From Pelotomaculum_C sp050950345 (GTDB taxonomy: Bacteria > Bacillota > Desulfotomaculia > Desulfotomaculales > Pelotomaculaceae): 64,000 nt of DNA. The position numbers and the translations under genes are program-made. The stretch covers positions 744,001 through 808,000 of the forward strand of contig JBMNHK010000002.1 of assembly GCA_050950345.1 (NCBI GenBank), read 5' to 3'. How positions within the stretch are numbered: the stretch's first letter is position 1; each line of letters starts with the position of its first letter. Under the pieces are notes generated by a model. It ran no database searches. It was not told where the DNA came from and saw nothing but the letters and a program-made list of their open reading frames with translations. Of the stretch, positions 1 to 7,978 are shown one piece after another.

Positions 1-1
1 G

Positions 2-190
2 GTAATGGATCTTGGCCGTCCTAAGTCGATCCAACTGGCGGTGTTGATCGACCGGGGGCACAGGGAATTGCCCATCCGTCCTGACTACGTTGGTAAAAAT
101 GTCCCTACCTCCAAAAAGGAAGAGGCATTGGTCAAATTACAAGAAATTGATGGGGAGGAAAGGGTGGTTATCCTTGAACTCCCTGACTAA
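2..190 (+). CDS. pyrR: PyrR, C-terminal part (cut by window start)
   Basis: Bifunctional pyr operon RNA-binding attenuation protein with residual uracil phosphoribosyltransferase activity. Only about the last 62 codons are in the window. The visible part begins VMDLGRPKSIQLAV and continues DRGHRELPIRPDYVGKNVPT, which is the highly conserved C-terminal end of PyrR (family knowledge). The reading frame is open through base 2, so the true start lies upstream of the window. PyrR binds a loop in pyr leader RNA when UMP is high and favours termination. A fitting target lies just downstream at about 206-298, before pyrB. No defect is visible in the part shown. Confidence 0.95.
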   Translation, partial: VMDLGRPKSIQLAVLIDRGHRELPIRPDYVGKNVPTSKKEEALVKLQEIDGEERVVILELPD

Positions 191-205
191 AACCTGGTGC
201 TGCCT

Positions 206-298
206 TTAAAGAACGGTCCTGTGAGGCCGCAAAGGGAGAACCTGACGGTTTCCCCTTTTATGGCCTTTGCCCGGGATGCGGGCAGGGTCTTTATTTTT
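206..298 (+). promoter_or_regulatory. PyrR-type attenuator between pyrR and pyrB
   Basis: Seen: GGTCCTGTGAGGCCGCAAAG at about 215-234 matches the conserved PyrR-binding loop (UCCnGnGAGGY). It is followed by a terminator with stem TGCCCG (268-273) and CGGGCA (279-284) and the U-rich tail TCTTTATTTTT (288-298). Known: B. subtilis has such attenuators in the pyr leader and between its first genes, and PyrR-UMP stabilises the binding hairpin so that the terminator forms. Inference: the same mechanism controls everything from pyrB onward. An open frame runs through this region into pyrB, but it is explained by the RNA element and not by coding. Confidence 0.8.
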
Positions 299-319
299 GA
301 GCTTAAGGAGAGTGGTCCT

Positions 320-1258
320 GTGGCCATTATCGGGAAGGATCTGTTGAGTCTTAAAGATATGCCTGCTGAAACAATCAGCCTTATCCTTGACACAGCAAAA
401 TCGATGAAGGAAATCATGAGCAGGCAGATCAAAAAGGTTCCCACTTTACGGGGCAAAACCATAGTCACACTTTTTTACGAGTCAAGTACCCGTACCAGGT
501 CATCATTTGAACTGGCCGGCAAATACTTGAGCGCGGATGTTGTTAATATTGCCGCCGCTACCAGCAGCGTTAACAAGGGAGAAAGTCTCAAGGACACAGC
601 CTACACGCTTACAGCAATGGGGGCGGATGTGGTGGTGCTGCGACACCCGATGGCCGGTGCCCCGGAGTTGCTGGCCAGGGCAATAGATGCTTCGGTGATA
701 AATGCCGGGGACGGTGCCCATGAACACCCGTCCCAGGGGCTGTTGGACCTGTTTACCGTGCGGGAAAAGAAAGGCCGTCTGGAGGGGCTCAAAGTTGTTA
801 TCGTAGGTGATATTTTACATAGCCGGGTAGCCCGTTCCGATATCTGGGGTTACACCAGGATGGGGGCAGAAGTGAGACTGACCGGTCCGGCTACCATGAT
901 GCCTCCGGGTATTGAAAAGACCGGCGCCAGGGTTTACCAACACCTCGAAGAAGCTCTGGCAGGGGCGGATGTAATCAATATCCTCAGAATTCAACGGGAA
1001 AGGCAGCAACAAGGATTATTTCCCGGTGTGCGTGAATACGCCATGCTGTTCGGAATGAACAAGGACAGGCTTAAACTGGCTGCCCCGGATGCTCTGGTAA
1101 TGCACCCGGGTCCCATGAACCGGGGTGTGGAGATAGCGCCTGACGTGGCTGACGGCGTACAATCAGTGATTACCGAACAGGTCACAAACGGTGTAGCGAT
1201 ACGCATGGCGCTATTATACCTGCTTACGGGAGGTGCTTTAGTTGAAACTGCTGATTAA
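320..1258 (+). CDS. pyrB: Aspartate carbamoyltransferase catalytic chain
   Basis: Condenses carbamoyl phosphate with L-aspartate to N-carbamoylaspartate, the committed step of pyrimidine synthesis, in the cytosol. The carbamoyl-phosphate loop STRTR is at about residues 56-60, and the family signatures HPSQGLLDLFT and HPGPMNRGVEI follow. I chose GTG 320 because AAGGAG (305-310) sits 9 bases upstream and gives about 312 residues, the usual PyrB length. A longer in-frame ORF back to 197 would include the attenuator and has no family support. The end overlaps pyrC by 17 bases, suggesting translational coupling. No pyrI regulatory chain is adjacent. Confidence 0.95.
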   Translation: MAIIGKDLLSLKDMPAETISLILDTAKSMKEIMSRQIKKVPTLRGKTIVTLFYESSTRTRSSFELAGKYLSADVVNIAAATSSVNKGESLKDTAYTLTAMGADVVVLRHPMAGAPELLARAIDASVINAGDGAHEHPSQGLLDLFTVREKKGRLEGLKVVIVGDILHSRVARSDIWGYTRMGAEVRLTGPATMMPPGIEKTGARVYQHLEEALAGADVINILRIQRERQQQGLFPGVREYAMLFGMNKDRLKLAAPDALVMHPGPMNRGVEIAPDVADGVQSVITEQVTNGVAIRMALLYLLTGGALVETAD

Positions 1259-2540
1259 AGGCGGTACTGTGATTGATCCGGTAGAAGGCAGTGTAGCCGA
1301 TAAGGATATTCTGTTGCAGGACGGCCTGATTGTTGAAACCGGCAAGGGATTAAGCTCTGCCGGGGCTGAGGTCCTTGATGCTGCGGGAAAATTGGTTGTG
1401 CCGGGATTAGTTGATATGCACGTGCACCTGCGCGAGCCGGGTTATGAAGCCAAAGAAACTATCTCAACCGGTACCCGTGCCGCCATTAGAGGCGGTTTTA
1501 CATCGGTAGCCTGCATGCCCAATACAAAACCTGTGGCTGATCATGCCGCCTTGATCTCGCACATCAAAACTACTGCTGCCGCCCTTGGCCTGGCCAGGGT
1601 ATATCCCATAGGCGCAATTACCAGCGGTAGTAAGGGAGAAGAGCTGGCAGAAATGGGCGATATGAAACAAGCTGGCGCGGTAGCTTTCTCTGACGATGGA
1701 CAACCTGTAATGCAGGCCGGATTAATGCGCCGGGCCATGCAGTACGCAAAAATGCTGGGTATGACCATCATCTCCCACTGTGAGGATAAGGGACTTAGCG
1801 CAAATGGTGTGATGCATGAAGGGTACGTATCCACAATGCTGGGTTTAAAGGGTATCCCTGCCTCAGCGGAAGAAGTGATGGTGGCGAGGGAGCTTTTGCT
1901 GGCCGAGGAGACTGGTTGCCGTCTCCATATTGCCCATGTCAGTACGGCTGGTGCAGTGCGTTTGGTGCGTGAGGCCAAAGCCAGGGGCGTCCCGGTAACC
2001 GCAGAGGTTACGCCCCACCACTTTACTCTGACCGATGAGGCTGTGATCGGTTATAATACCGCTACTAAGGTCAACCCGCCCTTACGCCCGGCAGCAGATG
2101 TAGCTGCGATCAAGGAGGGGTTGGCCGATGGAACAATAGATATCATAGCTACTGATCACGCGCCGCATACTATTGAGGAAAAGGATGTAGAGTATGACCG
2201 TGCGCCTTTTGGTATGGTGGGTTTAGAGACTGCCCTGGGGTTGGTCTGGACAGAGCTGGTCGGCGATGGGGTGTTGACGCCGCTGCAGGCAGTAACCAAG
2301 ATGACCATAAATCCAGCCCGGGTGCTGCGGTTGACAGCAGGAACTCTGTCAACAGGCGTCCCTGGTGATATTACCATCATTGATCCAGATGCCGAAGAAA
2401 AGGTGGACCCCTCTAAGTTCGAGAGCAAGGGCCGCAACACACCCTTTACCGGACGCCTGCTGCGTGGTCTGCCCTGGGCTGCCATTGTCAGCGGCCGTGT
2501 AGTTATGCTGGAGCGCCGCCTCTTGCGAGACCAGGCATAA
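1242..2540 (+). CDS. pyrC: Dihydroorotase
   Basis: Cyclises N-carbamoylaspartate to dihydroorotate; zinc metalloenzyme of the amidohydrolase superfamily (type I, about 430 residues). The metal-binding motif DMHVHLREPG is at residues 58-67, and a second signature, ATDHAPHTIEEKD, lies near residue 304. The start is TTG 1242, preceded by GGGAGGTG and lying inside the end of pyrB. In many relatives carA and carB follow pyrC; here pyrK follows after a 53-base gap, so carbamoyl phosphate synthase must be encoded elsewhere. Confidence 0.95.
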   Translation: MKLLIKGGTVIDPVEGSVADKDILLQDGLIVETGKGLSSAGAEVLDAAGKLVVPGLVDMHVHLREPGYEAKETISTGTRAAIRGGFTSVACMPNTKPVADHAALISHIKTTAAALGLARVYPIGAITSGSKGEELAEMGDMKQAGAVAFSDDGQPVMQAGLMRRAMQYAKMLGMTIISHCEDKGLSANGVMHEGYVSTMLGLKGIPASAEEVMVARELLLAEETGCRLHIAHVSTAGAVRLVREAKARGVPVTAEVTPHHFTLTDEAVIGYNTATKVNPPLRPAADVAAIKEGLADGTIDIIATDHAPHTIEEKDVEYDRAPFGMVGLETALGLVWTELVGDGVLTPLQAVTKMTINPARVLRLTAGTLSTGVPGDITIIDPDAEEKVDPSKFESKGRNTPFTGRLLRGLPWAAIVSGRVVMLERRLLRDQA

Positions 2541-2593
2541 CTCGTTGGATTAACAATTTACTGTTCAACAGAGATACTGGAGGTGGTGACTTC

Positions 2594-3391
2594 TTGCCTT
2601 CCATTTTAGAGGCCGAAGTTGTCAACAATGAGTGCATCGTTCCTGATCATTACAGGTTGACCCTTCTGGCACCCTCTATAGCCAGGCAGGCTGTGCCCGG
2701 ACAGTTTTTACACCTGCGTTGCTGGGAGAATTATGATCCCCTGTTGCGACGTCCCATCAGTATTCATGCTGTAGACAGGCAGTCCGGTGTGATTGTCTTG
2801 CTTTACCGGATCATGGGCCGGGGGACAGGGCTTTTGTCCCAGCAAAAGCCAGGCGCTACACTGAATGTGATTGGCCCACTGGGGCGCGGTTTTACCTTGC
2901 CCCAAAGAGACAATGGTATTAGCGTGGTGGCCGGCGGGATAGGTATTGCTCCTCTTTACTTTCTCTTACAGGAATTATCCTTAAATGGTATCAAGGCAAC
3001 TGTTTTTCAGGGCGCCGCAACGGCAAATATGTTGCTGATCACCCGGGAGATTTCCGCGCTGGGCCATGAGCTGTTTGTCGCCACCGATGACGGGTCGGCA
3101 GGTTTCCATGGTACGGTAATAGACTTGTTGGCAAGTGTTTCCATGCAGCAGGATATTCCGATAAGTTTTATATATACCTGTGGCCCCAGGGCAATGATGC
3201 AAAAAGTAAGTGAATTTGCCGCACAGCAAGGTGCAGCCTGTGAAGTTTCCCTGGAGGAGCGGATGGGCTGCGGGGTAGGAGCCTGTTTATCCTGTGCCTG
3301 TAAAATCAAAGGGCAGGGGACCGGTTTCAGCTATCAAAGAGTCTGTGTGGAGGGGCCTGTTTTTTCAGGGGAGGAGGTGAGCTGGGATTGA
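2594..3391 (+). CDS. pyrK: Dihydroorotate dehydrogenase B, electron-transfer subunit
   Basis: FAD and [2Fe-2S] subunit that passes electrons from the FMN subunit PyrD to NAD+. The N-terminal half is a ferredoxin-reductase-type FAD/NAD module (LRRPISIHAVD, VAGGIGIAPLYFLL). The C-terminal end carries the cluster cysteines in ERMGCGVGACLSCAC (about C226, C231, C234) plus RVCVEGP (about C251). The 265-residue length is normal. The start is TTG 2594 after CTGGAGGTGG. The stop codon overlaps the start of pyrD by four bases, as expected for subunits made in fixed ratio. Confidence 0.94.
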   Translation: MPSILEAEVVNNECIVPDHYRLTLLAPSIARQAVPGQFLHLRCWENYDPLLRRPISIHAVDRQSGVIVLLYRIMGRGTGLLSQQKPGATLNVIGPLGRGFTLPQRDNGISVVAGGIGIAPLYFLLQELSLNGIKATVFQGAATANMLLITREISALGHELFVATDDGSAGFHGTVIDLLASVSMQQDIPISFIYTCGPRAMMQKVSEFAAQQGAACEVSLEERMGCGVGACLSCACKIKGQGTGFSYQRVCVEGPVFSGEEVSWD

Positions 3392-4299
3392 GCGGACTAG
3401 CTGTCAACATTGGCGGTATCAGGATGAAAAATCCTGTGGCCACAGCCTCGGGGACCTTCGGCTTCGGCCAGGAGTACGCTCCATTCATTGATTTAAACAG
3501 GCTTGGGGCTATTGTAGTGAAGGGAACCACCTTAAAACCGCGTCCCGGCAACCCGGCCCCCAGGTTGGCAGAAACACCGGCCGGGGTGTTGAATGCGATT
3601 GGGTTGCAGAACCCGGGGGTGGAGCAGGTGATGGAGGAGGCTTTACCTTTCCTTGCTGCTTATGATGTCCCTGTTATTGTCAATATTGCCGGAGACACCC
3701 TGGAGGATTATGCCATGTTGGCCCGTCAACTCAGCCAGTCAAAGCTTGTTGCGGGCCTGGAAGTAAACATATCCTGTCCCAATGTAAAAAAGGGCGGGAT
3801 GCATTTTGGCAGTGACCCGATCATGGCGGCGGAGGTTACCAGGGCGGTCAAGGAGAATTCAACCTTGCCGGTGATTGTAAAACTTTCGCCGAATGTTACC
3901 AGCATCTTGACCCTGGCTGAAAAAGTGGCAGCAGCAGGTGCAGATGCACTTTCCCTGATCAATACCCTGTTGGGGATGTCTATCGATACCAAAGCAAGGC
4001 GTCCCAGGCTTGGCAACATTATGGGCGGCCTTTCCGGACCTGCGGTACGGCCAATTGCTGTGCGTATGGTCTGGCAGGTTTACGAGGCTGTAGATCTGCC
4101 GATTATTGGCATGGGGGGAATTGTCACGGCCGAGGATGCTCTGGAGTTTATCCTGGCTGGTGCCTCCGGCGTAGCCGTAGGAACGGCTAACTTTGTCAAT
4201 CCCCGTGCCACCATTGATGTGCTGGAGGGAATCGAAAAATACATGCTTGAGCATGGTATAAGTGACATCAAAGAACTGATCGGGGCTGCTCATGGTTAA
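3388..4299 (+). CDS. pyrD: Dihydroorotate dehydrogenase B, catalytic subunit
   Basis: FMN enzyme oxidising dihydroorotate to orotate in a PyrD2-PyrK2 complex (class 1B, NAD-linked). Seen: GIRMKNPVATASGTFGFG at the N-terminus, NISCPNVKKGG with the class 1 active-site cysteine, and the C-terminal phosphate/FMN signature PIIGMGGIVTAEDALEF. The length of 303 residues is typical. It starts at TTG 3388, which overlaps the pyrK stop (TTGA). Preceding GAGGAGGTGA serves as Shine-Dalgarno. Confidence 0.95.
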   Translation: MSGLAVNIGGIRMKNPVATASGTFGFGQEYAPFIDLNRLGAIVVKGTTLKPRPGNPAPRLAETPAGVLNAIGLQNPGVEQVMEEALPFLAAYDVPVIVNIAGDTLEDYAMLARQLSQSKLVAGLEVNISCPNVKKGGMHFGSDPIMAAEVTRAVKENSTLPVIVKLSPNVTSILTLAEKVAAAGADALSLINTLLGMSIDTKARRPRLGNIMGGLSGPAVRPIAVRMVWQVYEAVDLPIIGMGGIVTAEDALEFILAGASGVAVGTANFVNPRATIDVLEGIEKYMLEHGISDIKELIGAAHG

Positions 4300-4333
4300 T
4301 AATCCTTCCACCGGATTTAACCATAATTTTATT

Positions 4334-4348
4334 GACCCCAGCGGGGTC
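4334..4348 (+). repeat. Short perfect hairpin in the pyrD-pyrF gap
   Basis: GACCCC (4334-4339), loop AGC, GGGGTC (4343-4348). It lies in the 171-base spacer after pyrD. No U-run follows, so it is not a classical terminator; it may be an mRNA processing or stability element. Nothing else was recognised in this spacer apart from the GGAGGAG Shine-Dalgarno of pyrF. Confidence 0.4.
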
Positions 4349-4470
4349 TGAGCGATGCAATTGGAGCAAAAAATCCATTATATGCGTAAAATTCGAAGTA
4401 TGTATTGTCTTACACTGAGAGCGCTTAACTATTGTAGATAGCTCTATACTCTATAAATACGGAGGAGATC

Positions 4471-5205
4471 ATGGCTGGCTTTAAAAACCCACTTATCATC
4501 GCCCTTGATGTAGATAGTATAGACCAGGCCTTAGCCCTTACCGACAGAATTGGTGCTTATGCCGGCGGGTTTAAAGTCGGTATGCAGCTTTATTACAGCG
4601 CCGGCCAGGAGATTATGCGCCTGTTAAGAGAAAGAAACCTGCCTGTATTTGCGGATTTAAAGCTGCACGATATTCCCAACACCGTAGCCGGGGCAAGCAA
4701 GGCGCTCACCAGACAGGGCGCCTCTATTTTAAATGTCCATGCCTCCGGCGGAAAAGCGATGATGCAGGCAGCGGCAGCAGCTGTCCGGGAAGAGTCGGTC
4801 AAAGCCGGGATCATGCGCCCAAAGGTATTAGCGGTTACTGTGCTGACAAGTATTGACCAGCAGGTGTTTCTGCAGGAAATGGGACATACGGGAGCCATTA
4901 GGGAGCAGGTTGTGAACTGGGCCAGATTGGCACAGGAGGCCGGACTGGATGGGGTGGTAGCTTCGCCCCTGGAGATTTCCGCTATCAGAGAGGCCTGTGG
5001 AGCCGACTTTATCATTTTAACCCCCGGGATCAGGCCAGCCGGCTCAGAGCTCAATGATCAAAAAAGGACACTAACGCCCGGTGAAGCGATGCAACAAGGA
5101 GCAACTTATCTGGTTGTGGGGAGACCGGTTACAGCTGCTGCCGACCCTGTAGCTGCTGTCAAGGAGATATTGCAAGAAATACGGGAAAGTGATGTTATAA
5201 AATAG
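4471..5205 (+). CDS. pyrF: Orotidine 5'-phosphate decarboxylase
   Basis: Decarboxylates OMP to UMP, the last step of the pathway. The catalytic DxKxxD array is visible as FADLKLHDIPNT, with D62, K64 and D67. The C-terminal phosphate-binding part includes LTPGIRP and YLVVGRPVT. At 244 residues it is a standard group I OMP decarboxylase. The start is ATG 4471, directly after CGGAGGAGATC. It is separated from pyrD by 171 bases, more than elsewhere in the operon, but no convincing promoter or terminator is seen there. Confidence 0.95.
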   Translation: MAGFKNPLIIALDVDSIDQALALTDRIGAYAGGFKVGMQLYYSAGQEIMRLLRERNLPVFADLKLHDIPNTVAGASKALTRQGASILNVHASGGKAMMQAAAAAVREESVKAGIMRPKVLAVTVLTSIDQQVFLQEMGHTGAIREQVVNWARLAQEAGLDGVVASPLEISAIREACGADFIILTPGIRPAGSELNDQKRTLTPGEAMQQGATYLVVGRPVTAAADPVAAVKEILQEIRESDVIK

Positions 5206-5318
5206 TTGAGATCATGTTGTACTTTAAGGCTGTACTTTAAGAAAGCAACTGATGAGTTCTAATTGAGCGCCAATCTGTGCGGTATAAGCTTAAATAATAT
5301 GTGAGGGGAGGTGCAATC

Positions 5319-5891
5319 ATGTTATCCCAAACTGAAGTTGCAAAAATATTTCAAGATACAGGCGCATTGCTTTCCGGCCATTTCCGCCTGACTTCAGGCC
5401 GGCATGGTGAGCAGTATTTTCAATGCGCCCTGGTCTTGCAGCATCCTCAATATGCGGAAATACTCTGCCGCGAACTGGCGGCAAGATTTCAAGGGGAGGG
5501 TGTTGCGGTAGTAATTGGCCCCGCCATGGGTGGAATTATCGTTGCCTATGAAACAGCCAGGGCACTTGGCGTGCGCAGCTTGTTTACAGAACGGGAAAAT
5601 GGCGTGATGAAGCTGCGGCGCGGCTTTACGCTCCAGCCTGGTGAAAAGGTGCTGGTGGTTGAAGATGTGATCACCACGGGGGGCTCAGTAAAAGAGGTTA
5701 TCGAAGTCGTGCGTGCTTTAGGCGGTGAAGTGATAGGCGCCGGTGTTCTTGTAGATCGCAGTAACGGTACAGCCAACCTGGGGGTAAGGACGGAAGCTCT
5801 CCTGACCATGCCGGTCCTATCCTATACACCTGAGGAATGTCCACTTTGTAAGCAGGGTTTACCGGTTGTCAAGCCCGGCAGCAGGAGTTAG
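5319..5891 (+). CDS. pyrE: Orotate phosphoribosyltransferase
   Basis: Transfers ribose 5-phosphate from PRPP to orotate, giving OMP. The PRPP-binding signature VLVVEDVITTGGSV is central, and GHFRLTSGRHGEQYFQC is the orotate-binding N-terminal part. ATG 5319 is preferred (190 residues) because GGGGAGGTG precedes it; an in-frame GTG 18 bases upstream would lie on the Shine-Dalgarno itself. It is the last gene of the pyr cluster and converges on rqcH with only 26 bases between them. Confidence 0.94.
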   Translation: MLSQTEVAKIFQDTGALLSGHFRLTSGRHGEQYFQCALVLQHPQYAEILCRELAARFQGEGVAVVIGPAMGGIIVAYETARALGVRSLFTERENGVMKLRRGFTLQPGEKVLVVEDVITTGGSVKEVIEVVRALGGEVIGAGVLVDRSNGTANLGVRTEALLTMPVLSYTPEECPLCKQGLPVVKPGSRS

Positions 5892-5917
5892 GTAAACAGA
5901 GACGGTGCAGTTTAACC

Positions 5918-7699
5918 TCAATCTGCTTCCTTTAGCTTGAGGGAGGCAACCAACTCTTCATCCGGCGAGACCATGATTGTTTTTTGGCGCTCATAAATAA
6001 CCATGCCGGGTCTTGCGCCGTTAGGCTTACGGACATGCTTTACCCTGGTGTAGTCCACGGGCACCTTGGTTGCTTGACTGGCTTTGCTGTAGTAGGCGGC
6101 TATTACAGCCGCTTCCTCCAGTGTCCGGGCAGGGATGTCCCGGCCTTCTGAGCGAATAATCACATGGGCTCCGTGGATGTCCTTGGTGTGCAGCCATAGA
6201 TCTTCAGAAGCGGCCAGCTTTAAAGTCAAGTAGTCGTTTTGCTTATTATTCTTACCGGCAAAAATTGTAAAGCCATCAGATGAGCGGAAAGGGATCGGTC
6301 TCGGTAAATGCCGCTTCATTTTGTTCTTCTTTTGACCGGGTTTGGCCAAGGGTGTTTTTATATAACCCTGTTCTGTTAATTCCTGCTTGATTTCGTCTAT
6401 TTCGGTTTGATTATCGGTTTTCTCAAGACCTGTTTTGACCCCTTCCAGGTAGTTAAGCTCTTCCTGGGCCGATGCAAGCATAGACTCTACAGCCACCTTT
6501 GTGTTTTTGGCTTTATTATATTTTTTGAAATAAGCCTGTGCATTTTCCAGCGGGGTTAACAGGGGATCAAGGGGGACATCAATAAGCGGACAGGCAGGAT
6601 CGTAATAGTTCTCCAGGGAGGCAACAGCCTGGCCTTTTTCCAGCCGATAAAGATTAGCTGTCAACAATTCCCCGTACAACCTGAATTGCTCAGAGTCTGC
6701 CGTATCAGCCAGGCTTTGTTTATAGATGGCAATTTTTTTGGTTAACCTTTTGGTTTCTTTGTTTATTAAGCTTAAACATGCGTTTCTTTCCGCGTTTAAG
6801 TTATGTTGCTGACTGAGGTTGGTAAAGTAATGGTCCAGCAGTTCATTCATGTTGTTATAATTACGGGAAGTCCCCGTATGATCAATTTTGAGGGCGGCAA
6901 AATCCAGAGGCTCACCTTTTTTACCCGTGAGGAGGCAGGGCTGGAAATGCCCCGCCTTGGCCGGGCCGATCACTGATGAAAGCCCTTGCCACAGGGCATG
7001 GAGGTCATAATCACCACACAGATCCAGAGTAAAATCCAGGGGCAGATTGGCGCGGTGGACAATTTCCCGGCAGGTTAGCGGGCTTAAACCTTCAATATTT
7101 TTTTGCAACAGGTTTACCAGGGTTGATTCCAGCGGCGCAGCCAGACAGATCCGGCGAAAACCATCCTCATCCAGGAGCAGTGGGTTAACTTTGCCCTGAC
7201 TGGGCGGGAAAACGTAGTCCCTGCCCGGCAGCACCTCCCGGTAACGGCTCACCGAGTGAGAGTAGCGCCTGATGCCGTCCAGGATAATTTGCGATTTTGG
7301 CTCCACAAGGATGATATTGCTATGTTTGCCCATGATCTCGCAGATCAGGTGTTTTTCAGCTTGACGCCCTAATTCGTCTCTTGCTTCGATTCTAAGGATC
7401 AATACCCGTTCTAAGCCTTGCTGCTCAAAAGCGATAATGCGCCCGCCTTCCAGGTGTTTGCGCAACACCATGCAGAAGAGGGGGGCGCTTTTAGGGTTGG
7501 TTTTGGCCATTGAAGAAAGATGTACCCTGGCGTAGCGTGGGTGGGCTGAGAGCAACAGTCTCCGGCGCAGTCCCGGTTGATGCAATTGCAGGGTAAGCTC
7601 ATTCTCCTCGGGTTGGTGAATTCTCTCAATCCGGGCGCCTGTAAAATCTTCCGCCAGTTCTTCACGTACGGCGGCCAGCACTAGACCGTCAAAAGGCAT
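5918..7699 (-). CDS. rqcH: RqcH / NFACT-family ribosome quality control factor
   Basis: Bacterial homologue of Rqc2/NEMF, formerly annotated as fibronectin-binding protein. It binds stalled 50S subunits carrying peptidyl-tRNA and directs C-terminal alanine tailing (family knowledge). The 593 residues show an NFACT-N domain (MPFDGLVLAAVREEL at the start), a long central charged coiled-coil region (about 290-440), and a C-terminal NFACT-R domain with DLWLHTKDIHGAHVIIRS. The start is ATG 7699 behind CGGAGGT on the minus strand. It is oriented against the pyr operon and transcribed alone. Confidence 0.93.
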   Translation of the reverse strand: MPFDGLVLAAVREELAEDFTGARIERIHQPEENELTLQLHQPGLRRRLLLSAHPRYARVHLSSMAKTNPKSAPLFCMVLRKHLEGGRIIAFEQQGLERVLILRIEARDELGRQAEKHLICEIMGKHSNIILVEPKSQIILDGIRRYSHSVSRYREVLPGRDYVFPPSQGKVNPLLLDEDGFRRICLAAPLESTLVNLLQKNIEGLSPLTCREIVHRANLPLDFTLDLCGDYDLHALWQGLSSVIGPAKAGHFQPCLLTGKKGEPLDFAALKIDHTGTSRNYNNMNELLDHYFTNLSQQHNLNAERNACLSLINKETKRLTKKIAIYKQSLADTADSEQFRLYGELLTANLYRLEKGQAVASLENYYDPACPLIDVPLDPLLTPLENAQAYFKKYNKAKNTKVAVESMLASAQEELNYLEGVKTGLEKTDNQTEIDEIKQELTEQGYIKTPLAKPGQKKNKMKRHLPRPIPFRSSDGFTIFAGKNNKQNDYLTLKLAASEDLWLHTKDIHGAHVIIRSEGRDIPARTLEEAAVIAAYYSKASQATKVPVDYTRVKHVRKPNGARPGMVIYERQKTIMVSPDEELVASLKLKEAD

Positions 7700-7743
7700 A
7701 CGAGAACCTCCGTGATTTTGTGGAAATAATGTTATTATACTAT

Positions 7744-7789
7744 ATTACACACTATGTTACACAGCATTACACACTATATATTACACAGC
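7744..7789. repeat. Two imperfect tandem copies of a 22-24 bp AT-rich unit
   Basis: The unit ATTACACACTATGTTACACA at 7744 recurs at 7766 with a two-base insertion (22 and 24 bases including the final GC). Each unit contains TTACACAC followed by TTACACAG, so an 8-mer occurs four times. It lies in the divergent gap between rqcH and dapF. On the minus strand a TATAAT-like sequence (complement of about 7733-7738) lies at its edge, so it may be part of the rqcH promoter region. Function unknown. Confidence 0.6.
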
Positions 7790-7799
7790 ACTCTGCAGA

Positions 7800-7975
7800 T
7801 AAAGTCAAAGGGAGTCTTTCAAGAGAAAACCGCTCTTCAACTCAAGAGGCAAGGCATCATCAAGAAAATATAGAGCATACCGGAACAACCTGCAAAGGAG
7901 ATAGAATCGGCTTTAATGGCTATAAAACTGGCAAAGCAACTATGCTGTGGAAGTTGAGATTTAGAAGGGAGGCTC
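7800..7975 (+). other. Untranslated leader of dapF, possibly structured
   Basis: The 279-base gap between rqcH and dapF has no convincing gene. Pairing possibilities seen: AGCATA (7874-7879) with TATGCT (7941-7946), enclosing CCG/CGG and GCTTT/AAAGC stems in a layout resembling a three-way junction; and AAGAG/CTCTT further upstream. I do not recognise a known riboswitch; it lacks the L-box (lysine) consensus. An open frame of about 100 codons from 7720 is low-complexity and probably not coding. Confidence 0.3.
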
Positions 7976-7978
7976 ATC

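Noticed and set aside
197..319. N-terminal extension of pyrB
   Set aside because: It covers the PyrR loop and attenuator, has no family match, and GTG 320 has a proper Shine-Dalgarno.
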